A stretch of DNA of 64,000 nt, taken from assembly GCA_050258235.1 (NCBI GenBank), contig JBLMYK010000329.1, positions 5,307 to 69,306 on the forward strand, given 5' to 3'. Of this stretch, positions 40,136 to 49,132 are shown in pieces. The stretch is from JAKOQB01 sp050258235 (lineage in GTDB: Bacteria > Pseudomonadota > Gammaproteobacteria > Burkholderiales > Burkholderiaceae_F). Made by a program: the position numbers and the translations under genes. Position 1 is the stretch's first letter, and the number at the start of each line of letters is the position of its first letter. Below the pieces are notes generated by a model, which saw only the letters and a program-made list of their open reading frames with translations, did not search any database and had not been told where the DNA came from.

Positions 40136-41497
40136 ATGGCTCAAGTGCAGCAACAACGTTGCCGAGTAGTCAGGGGAAGACGAGCGCACGGCCGCGACAG
40201 TCGCGCCGCCGATCGTTCGCGGTCCCCACCCGATGCGGGCGGCGGCCGCGGTTCACGCTGGAGAGACTGCTTGTTCGCAGCGCCCGAAACCCGAGGCGGT
40301 GGCGAAGCCCCCGTTCCCTTGCTGCAATCGATCCGCGCGCAGTGGTGCACGATCGTCGCGCGCGACCGGCGGCCGATCGGCGTGCGTGTCGCATTGCGGG
40401 CTGCCGCCGGCATGACGGGCGCGGCGGCCCTGCCGCAGGTGCTGGCGGCGGTGGTCGAGGGATTCAGCGCCGGAGGCGGCGCGCCGTTTCCACGCGGGCT
40501 CGTCGTGCTGGCGCCGCAGGGATTCGCCATCGACGACGCGCTGCTCGGCTGGTCGGCGCCGCGCAATGTCCTGCTCGAAGTCGGAATCGCCGAATTGGCG
40601 GCCGATGCGCAGGTCGAGCGCCTGCATCAGGTGCAGCGCAACGGCACGCGTCTGGTGCTGCGCGTCGACGATGGTCATGTGCTCAATGCCGGTGCCGCCA
40701 GCGTATTCCAGTACGCGCTCGCCGATGTGCGCCTGCGACCAGGCGGCCTGCTGGCCCGGATCGGCTGGCTCGCCTCCGGCGCCGCGACACGCGAGGAGGC
40801 CGAGCAGGCGTTCGGCGCCGGTGCGCATGCGATCGTCGGCTGGCCGGTCAACGAGGCGAAAGCGGAAGCTCCGGGCGCCCTGCATCCGTCGCAGACGGCG
40901 GTGCTCGAGCTCGTGCGTCTGCTGCAGGCCGACGCCGAGGTCGCCGAGCTGGAGCAGACGTTCAGGAGCGAGCCGGTGCTGGCCTATCTGCTGATCACGC
41001 TTGCGAACAGTCCCGCATTCCGGCGCGGCACCCCGATCGGCTCGGTTTCGCAGGCGATCGCGCTGCTCGGCTACCGGCGCCTGCTGAAATGGATGATCCT
41101 GCTGCTGGTGATCGCATCGAAGGGCAGCCGCACGCTGCCGCAGATCTACGCTGCGGTCGCGCGCGGCTTCTTCATCGAGAACCTAGCGCTGGAGCTGAAC
41201 GCTCCGGAAGTGAGCCAGGACGGCTTCGTGATCGGGGCCTTCTCCCTGCTGGACCGGATCACCGGCATGTCGGCGCGCGAACTGCTCGGTTCGATCGAGT
41301 TGCCGCCGTCGATCAGCGATGCGGTGCTGAACGATGCCGGCCCGGCGGCGCCCTACCTGCGGCTGGCGCGCGCGCTCGAGGGCGTGTCGGATCCCGCGCA
41401 CCCGGCGAGCGAAGTCCCGGCCGCAGCGCCGGCGCAGGTCAATCTGGCGCTGCTGCAGGCGCTCGCCGCCACCGACGCGCTGCAGAGCTTGATGTAG
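40136..41497 (+). CDS. HDOD-domain protein with degenerate EAL-like N-terminus
   Basis: A 453-residue cytoplasmic protein. A basic, poorly conserved N-terminus of about 60 residues leads into a degenerate EAL-like region (VLLEVGIAELAADAQVERLHQVQRNGTRLVLRVDD), in which the catalytic acidic set is not apparent. The C-terminal HDOD domain has LEQTFRSEPVLAYLLITLANSPAF, SVSQAIALLGYRRLLKWMILLLV. This YuxH-like layout is common in proteobacterial signalling scaffolds. The start (ATG 40136) is tentative because no better initiation codon occurs later. It is divergent from the spermidine-synthase-like gene and convergent with topB (8 bp apart). Confidence 0.8.
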   Translation: MAQVQQQRCRVVRGRRAHGRDSRAADRSRSPPDAGGGRGSRWRDCLFAAPETRGGGEAPVPLLQSIRAQWCTIVARDRRPIGVRVALRAAAGMTGAAALPQVLAAVVEGFSAGGGAPFPRGLVVLAPQGFAIDDALLGWSAPRNVLLEVGIAELAADAQVERLHQVQRNGTRLVLRVDDGHVLNAGAASVFQYALADVRLRPGGLLARIGWLASGAATREEAEQAFGAGAHAIVGWPVNEAKAEAPGALHPSQTAVLELVRLLQADAEVAELEQTFRSEPVLAYLLITLANSPAFRRGTPIGSVSQAIALLGYRRLLKWMILLLVIASKGSRTLPQIYAAVARGFFIENLALELNAPEVSQDGFVIGAFSLLDRITGMSARELLGSIELPPSISDAVLNDAGPAAPYLRLARALEGVSDPAHPASEVPAAAPAQVNLALLQALAATDALQSLM

Positions 41498-41504
41498 CGC
41501 CGCT

Positions 41505-44138
41505 TCAGCGCGACGCGCGCCGGGGTGCGCGAGCGGACGACTTCGCGGCCTTGCCGGTGCTTTTCGCGGTCTTCTTTGCCGGCGTCTCGCGGCGCGTCGG
41601 CGCGCCGGCCGCGCGCGTGCGCGCAGCCGGCTTGGGCCGTGCCGTGTACGCCGCGGCGGGTTCGCTCGCGGCTTCGCTCGCCGGCTTGGCGGCGGCGCGC
41701 GGCGCGAATTCGAACCCGATCGTTCCGTCGGGCTTCTTGACCAGCTGCGCGGAGAACTTGCGCCGCGTCCGATTCGACACGAAACCGCGCAGCGGATCGG
41801 TCTTCCCCTCGGCGAGCAGCTTCCTCATCTGCTCGGGTTCGACCGGCTGCTGCAGGATCACCTTGCCGGAGCGGAAATCGCAACTGCGCGCGGGTCCGAC
41901 GGAGTTCTCGCACACGTACGCCATCGGCTGCTCGAACACGCGCGCGCGGCACTTCGGACAGGCGCCAAGCGGCGTCAGGCCCTCGAAGCTGACCGGCTCC
42001 GCATCTTCGCCGGCCGGCGCATTGCCGAAGTCGAACTCGAGCTTGAAGTCCGGCGGCACGAGCTTCAGCACCGCGGAAAACGGCCGCCCGATCTTGCTGC
42101 GAAATCCCGTCAGCGGCCCGATCTGCTTGTCGCGCAGCAGCTGCTCGACCTCGGGCACCTCGAAGAAGCGGCTGCCCGGATGCTTGCTGATCGAGAACTC
42201 GCACTTGGTGCATGCATAGCGGCGGTAGTTTTCCTTGACCGTGCCGCCGCAGCGGGGGCACCTGGCCTTCAGCGTCACGTAGTCGCCGGGCACTTCGCCC
42301 TTCTCGGCGCCTTTTCTGATGCGCGCGACGATGTCCTTCGTCATCGCCGCGATTTCCTTCATGAACGCGTCGCGCTTCAGTTTCCCGCGCTCGATCTGCG
42401 CCAGCTTGTATTCCCACTCGCCGGTGAGTTCCGGCGCGTCGAGATCGTCGACACCGAAGCCGCGCAGCGCGCGCAGCAGCTGGAACGCCTTGGCGGTCGG
42501 GTGCAGCTCGCGGCCGTCGCGCACCAGGTATTGCTCGGTGATCAGTCCCTCGATGATCGCCGCGCGCGTGGCCGGCGTGCCGAGCCCCTTGCCCGCCATC
42601 GCCGCGCGCAGTTCCTCGTCGTCGATCAGCTTGCCGGCACCCTCCATCGCCGAGAGCAGCGTGGCCTCGGTGTAGCGCGCCGGCGGCTTGGTCTGCAGCT
42701 GGACTGCCTCGATCGCCTCGGTCTGCACGCGCTCGTCCGGATCGACCTTCACCAGCGAGGCCTGTTCTTCCTGCGCCTCCTTGCCGTACACCGCGAGCCA
42801 GCCGGGCTCGACCAGCACCTTGCCCTCGGTCTTGAACGGCCGCGACTCGACCGTCGTCACGCGCGTGGTGACGAGGTATTCGGCCGACGGAAAGAAGATC
42901 GCCAGGAAGCGCTTGACCACCAGGTCGTAGATCTTCGTTTCCGCTTCCGTGAGGTGCTTCGGCTCCTGCAGCGTCGGGATGATCGCGAAGTGGTCCGACA
43001 CCTTGGCGTTGTCGAAGATGCGCTTGTTCGGCCGCACCCAGTCGTTCTTCTGGATCGCCTTGGCGAACGGCGCATAGGTGCGCGCGCCGGCGATCGCATC
43101 GATCGTCTTCCTGACGACCTTGACGTAATCCTCGGGCAGCGCACGCGAGTCGGTGCGCGGATACGTGAGTAGCTTGTGCTTCTCGTACAGCGCCTGCGCC
43201 AGCGCCAGCGTGGTCTTGGCGGAAAACCCGAAGCGCCCGTTGGCCTCGCGCTGCAACGACGTGAGGTCGAACAGCAGCGGTGGCGCCTGCGTGCTGGGTT
43301 TCGATTCCTCGCTGACGGTGCCGCTCTTTCCGCTGCAGGCGGCGACGATTGCTTCGGCCCGCGCCTGGTCCCACAGGCGCTCGGCGCGGCCCTCCGGTTC
43401 GTCGTCCTTCTTCTTGAAGTCCGGATCGAACCAGCGGCCTTCGTACGTACCCGACTGCGCGCGAAAGGTCGCGCGGACCTCCCAGTAGTCGCGCGGCTCG
43501 AACTGCTGGATCTTTTCCTCGCGCTCGACCACCAATGCCAGCGTCGGCGTCTGCACGCGTCCGACCGTGGTCAGGAAGAAACCGCCGTCGCGGCTGTTGA
43601 ACGCGGTCAGTGCGCGCGTGCCATTGATGCCGACCAGCCAGTCGGCTTCGGCGCGCGAGCGTGCCGCCTCCTCCAGGCGATGCATCTGCGCGTCGCTGCG
43701 CAGTTCGTCGAACGCCTCGCGGATCGCCGCCGGCGTCATCGACTGCAGCCACAGGCGCTGGATCGGCTGTCTTGCCTTGGCGTACTGCACGATGTAGCGA
43801 AAGATCAGCTCGCCTTCGCGGCCGGCGTCGCAGGCGTTGATCAGTTCGCGCACGTCTTTGCGCTTGATCAGGCGGGCCAGCAGCTTGAGCCGGTCCTCGG
43901 CCCTCTTGTCGATCGGCGCGACATCGAACGCGGGCGGAATCATCGGCAGGTGCGCGAAGCTCCACTTGCCGCGCTGGACCTCGACCGGATTCGACAGTTG
44001 CAGCAGGTGGCCGACCGCCGACGACAGCACGTAGTCGTCGGACTCGAAGAAATCCTGGTGCCGCGTGAAGCCGCCCAGCGCGCGCGCGATGTCGGCCGCG
44101 ACCGAGGGCTTTTCGGCGATGATCAGTGTCTTGCTCAT
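41505..44138 (-). CDS. topB: DNA topoisomerase III
   Basis: An 877-residue type IA topoisomerase. It has a Toprim domain (IIAEKPSVAADIARAL with Glu9; NACDAGREGELIFRY with Asp104), the active-site Tyr326 in LLTYPRTDSRALP, and GRVQTPTLALV at about 193-203. C-terminal zinc-ribbon-like pieces (LKARCPRCGGTVKENYRRYACTKC; GACPKCRARVF) are followed by a Lys/Ala-rich tail resembling histone H1. It is larger than E. coli TopB (653 aa) because of these extensions. It decatenates DNA. No ribosome site is seen; a terminator-like hairpin ends 12 nt before the ATG. Confidence 0.94.
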   Translation of the reverse strand: MSKTLIIAEKPSVAADIARALGGFTRHQDFFESDDYVLSSAVGHLLQLSNPVEVQRGKWSFAHLPMIPPAFDVAPIDKRAEDRLKLLARLIKRKDVRELINACDAGREGELIFRYIVQYAKARQPIQRLWLQSMTPAAIREAFDELRSDAQMHRLEEAARSRAEADWLVGINGTRALTAFNSRDGGFFLTTVGRVQTPTLALVVEREEKIQQFEPRDYWEVRATFRAQSGTYEGRWFDPDFKKKDDEPEGRAERLWDQARAEAIVAACSGKSGTVSEESKPSTQAPPLLFDLTSLQREANGRFGFSAKTTLALAQALYEKHKLLTYPRTDSRALPEDYVKVVRKTIDAIAGARTYAPFAKAIQKNDWVRPNKRIFDNAKVSDHFAIIPTLQEPKHLTEAETKIYDLVVKRFLAIFFPSAEYLVTTRVTTVESRPFKTEGKVLVEPGWLAVYGKEAQEEQASLVKVDPDERVQTEAIEAVQLQTKPPARYTEATLLSAMEGAGKLIDDEELRAAMAGKGLGTPATRAAIIEGLITEQYLVRDGRELHPTAKAFQLLRALRGFGVDDLDAPELTGEWEYKLAQIERGKLKRDAFMKEIAAMTKDIVARIRKGAEKGEVPGDYVTLKARCPRCGGTVKENYRRYACTKCEFSISKHPGSRFFEVPEVEQLLRDKQIGPLTGFRSKIGRPFSAVLKLVPPDFKLEFDFGNAPAGEDAEPVSFEGLTPLGACPKCRARVFEQPMAYVCENSVGPARSCDFRSGKVILQQPVEPEQMRKLLAEGKTDPLRGFVSNRTRRKFSAQLVKKPDGTIGFEFAPRAAAKPASEAASEPAAAYTARPKPAARTRAAGAPTRRETPAKKTAKSTGKAAKSSARAPRRASR

Positions 44139-44146
44139 CGGGTGGA

Positions 44147-44177
44147 AGACGAAAAAGAAACCGCCATCAGCGGCGGT
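44147..44177 (-). terminator. Intrinsic terminator just upstream of topB
   Basis: On the minus strand ACCGCC (44177-44172) pairs with GGCGGT (44165-44160) around a six-base loop. It is followed by TTTCTTTTTC (44159-44150), a good U-tract. It ends 11 nt before the topB ATG and 117 bp after the smg stop. The opposite strand also has a short T-run (44179-44187), so the element may work in both directions. Confidence 0.7.
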
Positions 44178-44293
44178 CCTTCTTTTTTCAGACTAACACC
44201 GAACGGCCGATTCCTCGCAAGTCGCCCCGGACGCGATCAACCGCCGATCGGCGCCGTTCGCCCACTGACGAGCATCGGATCGTCCGCCCGGGC

Positions 44294-44752
44294 TCAGCTG
44301 ACCAACCGGTCCTCGCCGTCGTCGAGCAGTTCCTCGAGCAGCAGGATGTCGATGTCCGCCTGCTGGCTCCACAGCACCATCAGGACGATCAGTTTCAGTC
44401 TCGTCAGCGGCACCGATGATTCGTCGAGGGCCAGCGCGCGTTCGACGACGATCTCGCGCTGCGCCGGACTCAGCTGGCCGTGCGCCTCGAGAAAGGACAG
44501 GAAGGCAACGGCCTCCGCGCCGAGGCGGGTGATCTCGAATCCGGCAAAAACGCGGAAGGCGCCCGGCGCCGGGTCCCGCAGAACCTGGGATTCCTGCGTG
44601 ACACGCCGCAGCCCCTGCAGCCAGGCGACCGCGTCGGTGATCTCGTCGGCGTCGAAGCCTGCGGCGGCGAGTTTTCTGGTGAGCGCTTCGCCTTCGGGGC
44701 AGGCGTTCAGCGCACCGTAGTTTTCGTACAGGTAGACGAGAACATCGAACAT
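44294..44752 (-). CDS. smg: Smg family protein (DUF494)
   Basis: A 152-residue protein matching Smg/DUF494. It begins MFDVLVYLYENYGALNACPEGEALTRKL, then FEITRLGAEAVAFLSFLEAHGQLSP and ends with a strongly acidic tail DIDILLLEELLDDGEDR. The downstream topB and upstream dprA match the conserved dprA - smg - topB order of many proteobacteria. Its molecular function is not established. The start is the ATG at 44752, as earlier in-frame codons add only an Ala/Glu-rich stretch. Confidence 0.9.
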   Translation of the reverse strand: MFDVLVYLYENYGALNACPEGEALTRKLAAAGFDADEITDAVAWLQGLRRVTQESQVLRDPAPGAFRVFAGFEITRLGAEAVAFLSFLEAHGQLSPAQREIVVERALALDESSVPLTRLKLIVLMVLWSQQADIDILLLEELLDDGEDRLVS

Positions 44753-44806
44753 CGGCGCCGCCACTTTATCTGCTTCGCCGCGCGGACGCAAACATCGCCA
44801 AGGTTG

Positions 44807-45916
44807 TCAACGCAACCTTTGGTAGCGGTTACCGGGCAGGCGCTCAATATCTTGGGCCAGTTCGAGTTCCAGCAATTCGGCGGTCAGGCTGCCCGCATCG
44901 CGTCCGGTACGCGCCGCGAGCGTGTCGAGGTCGACCGGGTCGAACCCCATTGCGGCAAGCAGCGCGCCCGCCGGCGTCGCGGCCGCTGCGCGCGCTGTTG
45001 CGCCGTCCGCGCCGCGCGGAACGATCTTCAGTTCGTCGAGGATGTCGCCCGCGTCCTCGACCAGCTTGGCGCCGTCCTTGATCAGCCGATGGCAGCCCCT
45101 GGCCATCGGCGAATGGATCGATCCCGGCACCGCAAAGACCTCGCGGCCCGCTTCGGCCGCCAGCCGCGCGGTGATCAGCGAGCCGGAGCGCAGCGCGGCC
45201 TCGACCACGAGCACGCCGCGCGCCAGGCCGGCGATGATGCGATTGCGACGGGGAAAGTTGTGCGCGATGCCCGGGGTGCCGAGCGCGAACTCGGACAGCA
45301 CGACGCCGCGGCTGCGGATCGCCAGCGTCAGCGCCTTGTTCGACGCCGGGTAGACGACGTCCACTCCGGTGCCCACGACCGCGATGGTCGAGGCGTCGGC
45401 ACCCTCGTCGGCGGCCAGCAATGCGCCGCGATGCGCCGCCGCGTCGATGCCCAATGCCAGTCCGCTGACGACGGTCAGGCCCGCATGGGCGAGGCGGTGC
45501 GCGAAGGCGGCGGCGGTATCGGTTCCCTGCCGGGTCGCGTTGCGACTGCCGACGATCGCGATCGCCGGCCGATTCAGCAGTTCAAGCCGGCCGATCGCGT
45601 AAAGCAGCGGCGGCGGATCGGCGGTCGCCAGCAGTGCTTGCGGGTAGGCGGCGTCGGCAAGCGTGACGAGCGTGCGCTCGCCGTCGGCGTCCAGCCATGC
45701 TTCGGTCTGCGCGATTGCCTGCGCGATGGAGGGGGCGGCCGATGCGGCGAGTGTCTGCGCGAGCGCCTGCGGCACATGGCGCGCGAGTGCAGCCGCACCG
45801 GCTTCGAAGATCGCGGCCGGCAGGCCGAACGCGCCGAGCAGCGCCCGCGCCGTGCGCGGCCCGATGTCGGGAGTCAGCGACAGCCGCAGCCAGGCTGCGC
45901 GCTCGGAGGAATCCAT
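44807..45916 (-). CDS. dprA: DNA processing protein DprA (Smf)
   Basis: A 369-residue protein. An N-terminal SAM-like region (WLRLSLTPDIGPRTARALLGAFG) precedes the Rossmann-fold DNA_processg_A core: VGSRNAT, VVSGLALGIDAAAHRGAL, VVLSEFALGTPGIAHNFPRRNRIIAGL, VFAVPGSI. A C-terminal winged-helix part (LAARTGRDAGSLTAELLELEL) ends it. DprA loads RecA on incoming single-stranded DNA during transformation, protecting it. No com genes are in the window, so competence is not shown. Its ATG lies 6 nt after a U-tract of a terminator that ends lysM transcription. Confidence 0.94.
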   Translation of the reverse strand: MDSSERAAWLRLSLTPDIGPRTARALLGAFGLPAAIFEAGAAALARHVPQALAQTLAASAAPSIAQAIAQTEAWLDADGERTLVTLADAAYPQALLATADPPPLLYAIGRLELLNRPAIAIVGSRNATRQGTDTAAAFAHRLAHAGLTVVSGLALGIDAAAHRGALLAADEGADASTIAVVGTGVDVVYPASNKALTLAIRSRGVVLSEFALGTPGIAHNFPRRNRIIAGLARGVLVVEAALRSGSLITARLAAEAGREVFAVPGSIHSPMARGCHRLIKDGAKLVEDAGDILDELKIVPRGADGATARAAAATPAGALLAAMGFDPVDLDTLAARTGRDAGSLTAELLELELAQDIERLPGNRYQRLR

Positions 45917-45922
45917 GCGCCG

Positions 45923-45951
45923 AAAACAAACGCGCCGGCAGCGCCGGCGCG
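45923..45951 (-). terminator. Intrinsic terminator between lysM and dprA
   Basis: On the minus strand a perfect 9-bp stem (CGCGCCGGC, 45951-45943, with 45939-45931; loop GCT) is followed at once by TTTGTTTT (45930-45923). It ends only 6 nt before the dprA ATG, which implies that dprA needs readthrough or a promoter further upstream. Confidence 0.75.
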
Positions 45952-46004
45952 ACGGAGAGTGGTTGGGTTATGGACCAGAGTCAGGCGTGCGCGTGGGGCC
46001 AGCG

Positions 46005-47246
46005 TCACTCGCCGGCCGCCTTCTCCGCGACGAGGGGCGTTGCACTGGCGACCGGTACCGCGTCGCCGGAATCGGGATCGACGAAGCGGTCGCCGACCTT
46101 CACCGGCTTGGTGACGCGCATGATGAGCCCGTACGAGATCGTCTCGGCGACGCGGAACACGAACATCTCCCCGATGCGCTCGTCGGGCAGCTTGATGAAC
46201 TGTCGACCGTCGACCGTGCGATCGCGCACCGTCGCGCCCGTATCCAGAAGTGCGAGCACATGCCCGACTTCGAGGCCGTCGCGCGCCCCGCGGTTCAGCG
46301 CGACGATGCTCTGCGTGCCGGCCTGGTTGACCCCGCCGTAGACGGAGATGATGCGGCCGCTGATCGGACGCTCCGGTGGGTGCGGCACATAGGCGATCAG
46401 CGGCTGCGCCGTGATCGGCACCAGCCGGTCGCCGACGCCGATCTCCTGCTTGCTTTCCTCGATCCGCAGGGTGGTGACCTCGCCACCTTTGGTCACGCTC
46501 GCCACTCCGAGGTAGAAGGCTTCGTAGGCGATCGGCGTCTTGTGGCTTGCGTCGTCCGGATCGAACAGTGGGCGGGCGGGACGGAAGACGTGGTAGTCAC
46601 GCACCTTGTCGTCGGTGACCCCGCGCGCATACGCGGTGTCGCCGCGCCCGAGGAACACGCGCCCCTCCTGCGTGGCAACGATGCGCGGGTACTTGCTCAG
46701 TTCGTCGGCGGTGACGACCAGCGGCCGGGACAGGAACGGCTCGATCGCCTTGGCCGGGATGCTGGTGATCGCCTTTTTCTCGGCGCCGAGATCGCGCACG
46801 CGCGGAGTCAGTCGCACCACATCGCCCGGCGCGCCTGCCTCGCCCGCCAGCTCCAGCCGTGCTCGTCCGTCGGCTTTCACCAGTCGCAGCTGCTGGCCCG
46901 GATAGATCAGATGCGGGTTGCGGATCTGCTCCTTGTTCATTCCCCACAGCTCCGGCCAGCGCCAAGGGGAAGTCAGGAAGATGGTCGAGATCCCCCACAG
47001 CGTGTCGCCCGACTTCACGGTATAGGTGTCCGGAGCGCTGGGAGCCAGCGCCGACAACGGCACGCCGGCCTGAGCGACCTGGTCGGCCACGCTGCGCTGC
47101 TGTTCCGTAACCGGCCAGCGCACGCTCGCAGGTTCGACCGCGCGCGCTTGCTGGCTGGCGACCCATGCGACGGCGACGACGAGCGTGCCGCAGATCGCGG
47201 CGCGCATGCGCAGGCGTTGAGTGTCGAGGCTTCGGGACTGGGTCAT
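46005..47246 (-). CDS. LysM peptidoglycan-binding domain protein
   Basis: A 413-residue exported protein with a signal anchor (about 14-36). The mature part has a LysM domain at about 74-122 (YTVKSGDTLWGISTIFLTSPWRWPELWGMNKEQIRNPHLIYPGQQLRL), then a long unassigned domain (about 130-400) with SIVALNRGARDGLEVGHVLALLDTGATV. The LysM binds N-acetylglucosamine in peptidoglycan. Genes like this commonly stand upstream of dprA and divergent from def in betaproteobacteria. Its role in the cell wall is not established. Confidence 0.9.
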   Translation of the reverse strand: MTQSRSLDTQRLRMRAAICGTLVVAVAWVASQQARAVEPASVRWPVTEQQRSVADQVAQAGVPLSALAPSAPDTYTVKSGDTLWGISTIFLTSPWRWPELWGMNKEQIRNPHLIYPGQQLRLVKADGRARLELAGEAGAPGDVVRLTPRVRDLGAEKKAITSIPAKAIEPFLSRPLVVTADELSKYPRIVATQEGRVFLGRGDTAYARGVTDDKVRDYHVFRPARPLFDPDDASHKTPIAYEAFYLGVASVTKGGEVTTLRIEESKQEIGVGDRLVPITAQPLIAYVPHPPERPISGRIISVYGGVNQAGTQSIVALNRGARDGLEVGHVLALLDTGATVRDRTVDGRQFIKLPDERIGEMFVFRVAETISYGLIMRVTKPVKVGDRFVDPDSGDAVPVASATPLVAEKAAGE

Positions 47247-47507
47247 GATTCGGGTTCCCCTTCGCGCACCGTCGTCCGGTGCCGACAGCGACGCACACGC
47301 GTCGCGATGGATCGCAACAAGATCACAAGGCGCTTAAAATTCTGCCCCTAATGCCTTGATATCGCAACGGTTATCGGCTGAAGGGATGAGCCGCTTGCGG
47401 CGAAGCCGATCGATTGAGGCGAGATTGAAACGTTTGACCGCTGGTGCGCATTTCCTTCATTGCCCAGCGCGGTCGACAATCGGTCTAATCCATTGAGCGA
47501 ATTTTCC

Positions 47508-48017
47508 GTGGCCAAGCTCGACATCCTCGAATACCCCGATCCGCGCCTGAAGAAGGTTGCCCGGCCCGTGTACGTGTTCGACGCGCGGCTGCGGCAACTG
47601 GTCGCCGACATGGCCGAGACGATGTACGCGGCACCGGGCGTCGGTCTGGCGGCCACACAGGTCGACGTGCACGAGCGCGTGATCGTGATCGACGTGTCGG
47701 AGACCAAGGATCAGTTGCGTGTCTTCATCAATCCCGAGATCCTCTGGGCCGCGGAGGAAACGGCGCTGTGCGAGGAGGGCTGCCTGTCGGTGCCGGGCAT
47801 CTACGAAGAGGTCCGGCGCCCGGCGCGGGTCGGGATCCGGGCGCAGAATGAAAACGGCGAAACCTTCACGCTGGACTGCGACGGCATGCTCGCGGTGTGC
47901 ATCCAGCACGAAATGGATCACCTGAGCGGCAAGGTCTTCGTCGAATACCTGTCGCAGCTCAAGCAGGACCGCATCAAATCGAAGCTGAAGAAGCGCAAGG
48001 CGCGCGAAACGGCATAG
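47508..48017 (+). CDS. def: Peptide deformylase
   Basis: A 169-residue enzyme with the three deformylase motifs: GVGLAATQ at 44-51, EGCLSVPG at 90-97 (Cys92 metal ligand) and QHEMDH (His134 and His138, Glu135 catalytic). It removes N-formyl groups from nascent proteins. The GTG at 47508 (VAKLDILEYPDPRL) agrees with family N-termini; TTG codons at 47493 and 47460 lie in frame but give unusual extensions. The 261 bp between this gene and the divergent lysM gene has no convincing ORF, so it probably holds both promoters. Confidence 0.93.
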   Translation: MAKLDILEYPDPRLKKVARPVYVFDARLRQLVADMAETMYAAPGVGLAATQVDVHERVIVIDVSETKDQLRVFINPEILWAAEETALCEEGCLSVPGIYEEVRRPARVGIRAQNENGETFTLDCDGMLAVCIQHEMDHLSGKVFVEYLSQLKQDRIKSKLKKRKARETA

Positions 48018-48112
48018 CGCAGCCTCGAACTTCCCGCGCATCGCATCGGCACGAACTGCCGGCGGCGCACCCGTACGTAGACCGCTGCAGGCAAACGCGA
48101 ACAGCGCGTCGA

Positions 48113-48118
48113 TAGAAT
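48113..48118 (+). promoter_or_regulatory. -10-like hexamer 6 nt before fmt ATG
   Basis: TAGAAT (5 of 6 to TATAAT) ends six bases before the fmt start codon at 48125, and no Shine-Dalgarno sequence intervenes. If used, transcription would begin at or near the ATG, giving a leaderless message. No clear -35 is seen at 16-18 bp. Confidence 0.35.
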
Positions 48119-48124
48119 CGGTGC

Positions 48125-49132
48125 ATGCGCATCGTTTTCGCCGGCACCCCGGAGTTTGCGGCCGCGGCACTGGCAGCGATCATCGAGGCCGCGCCGGTCG
48201 ACAGCTGGCAGATTCCGCTGGTATTGACGCAGCCGGACCGTCCCGCCGGGCGCGGCATGAAGCTGGCGCCGAGCCCGGTCAAGCGGCTCGCGCTTGCGCA
48301 TCGCATCGAGGTTGCGGCGCCGGCGACGCTGAGCCTGAAGAAGGGCGGACCGTCCGCTGCGGCCGCGCACGCGCAACTCGCGGCGGCGGCCGCCGATGTG
48401 CTGGTCGTCGCTGCCTATGGACTGATCCTGCCGCAGGCGGTGCTCGACATTCCGCGCGGCCTGCCGGATGCCGGCGCCGGGCGCATCACCGCGCTGAACA
48501 TCCATGCGTCGCTGCTGCCGCGCTGGCGCGGGGCGGCGCCGATCGCGCGCGCGCTGGAGGCGGGTGACGCCGAAACGGGCATCACGATCATGCAGATGGA
48601 CGCCGGCCTCGATACCGGCCCGATGCTGCTGATCGAACGCACGGCGATCGGCAGCACCGACACCGGCGCGACCCTGACGGACCGCCTTGCGCAGCTGGGG
48701 GCGCGGATGATCGTGCGCGCATTGCGCGCGGCAGAACGGGGCGAGTTGCGGGCGCAGCCGCAACCGGCCGGCGGGGTGACCTACGCGCACAAGATCGACA
48801 AGCGCGAAGCGTGGCTCGACTGGTCGCGTCCGGCCGACGAACTGGCGCGCCGCGTGCGGGCGTTCGATCCCTTTCCGGTCGCGTGCGGCGAGGTGCGCGG
48901 CACGACGCTGAAGGTCTGGCGCGCGCATGCGGAGACCGGCGCGGCCGCGGCGCAACCGGGCAAGGTGCTCGCGGCGGACGCCGCCGGCCTGCGCGTCGCG
49001 TGCGGCGACGGCACGCTCGTGATCACGGAAATGCAGCGACCGGGAGGCCGGCGGCTGGGCGCGGCCAAGTTTCTCGCCGGATTTGCCCTGGCGGCCGGCG
49101 ACCTGTTCGGCGCTGCGCCGCCGACGCAATGA
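48125..49132 (+). CDS. fmt: Methionyl-tRNA formyltransferase
   Basis: A 335-residue enzyme. The N-terminal folate-binding formyltransferase domain starts MRIVFAGTPEFAAAAL and has the catalytic NIHASLLPRWRGAAPI (Asn, His) and MDAGLDTGPMLL with its Asp. The C-terminal tRNA-binding OB domain follows (THAHKID-like YAHKIDKREAWLDW). It formylates initiator Met-tRNA. It is 107 bp downstream of def, with which it pairs functionally, and overlaps rsmB by four bases (ATGA). Confidence 0.95.
   Translation: MRIVFAGTPEFAAAALAAIIEAAPVDSWQIPLVLTQPDRPAGRGMKLAPSPVKRLALAHRIEVAAPATLSLKKGGPSAAAAHAQLAAAAADVLVVAAYGLILPQAVLDIPRGLPDAGAGRITALNIHASLLPRWRGAAPIARALEAGDAETGITIMQMDAGLDTGPMLLIERTAIGSTDTGATLTDRLAQLGARMIVRALRAAERGELRAQPQPAGGVTYAHKIDKREAWLDWSRPADELARRVRAFDPFPVACGEVRGTTLKVWRAHAETGAAAAQPGKVLAADAAGLRVACGDGTLVITEMQRPGGRRLGAAKFLAGFALAAGDLFGAAPPTQ

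Noticed and set aside
41353..43965. Second long minus-strand frame overlapping topB
   Set aside because: Frame-shifted shadow of topB with Arg/Ala-rich low complexity; topB has all catalytic motifs in the chosen frame.
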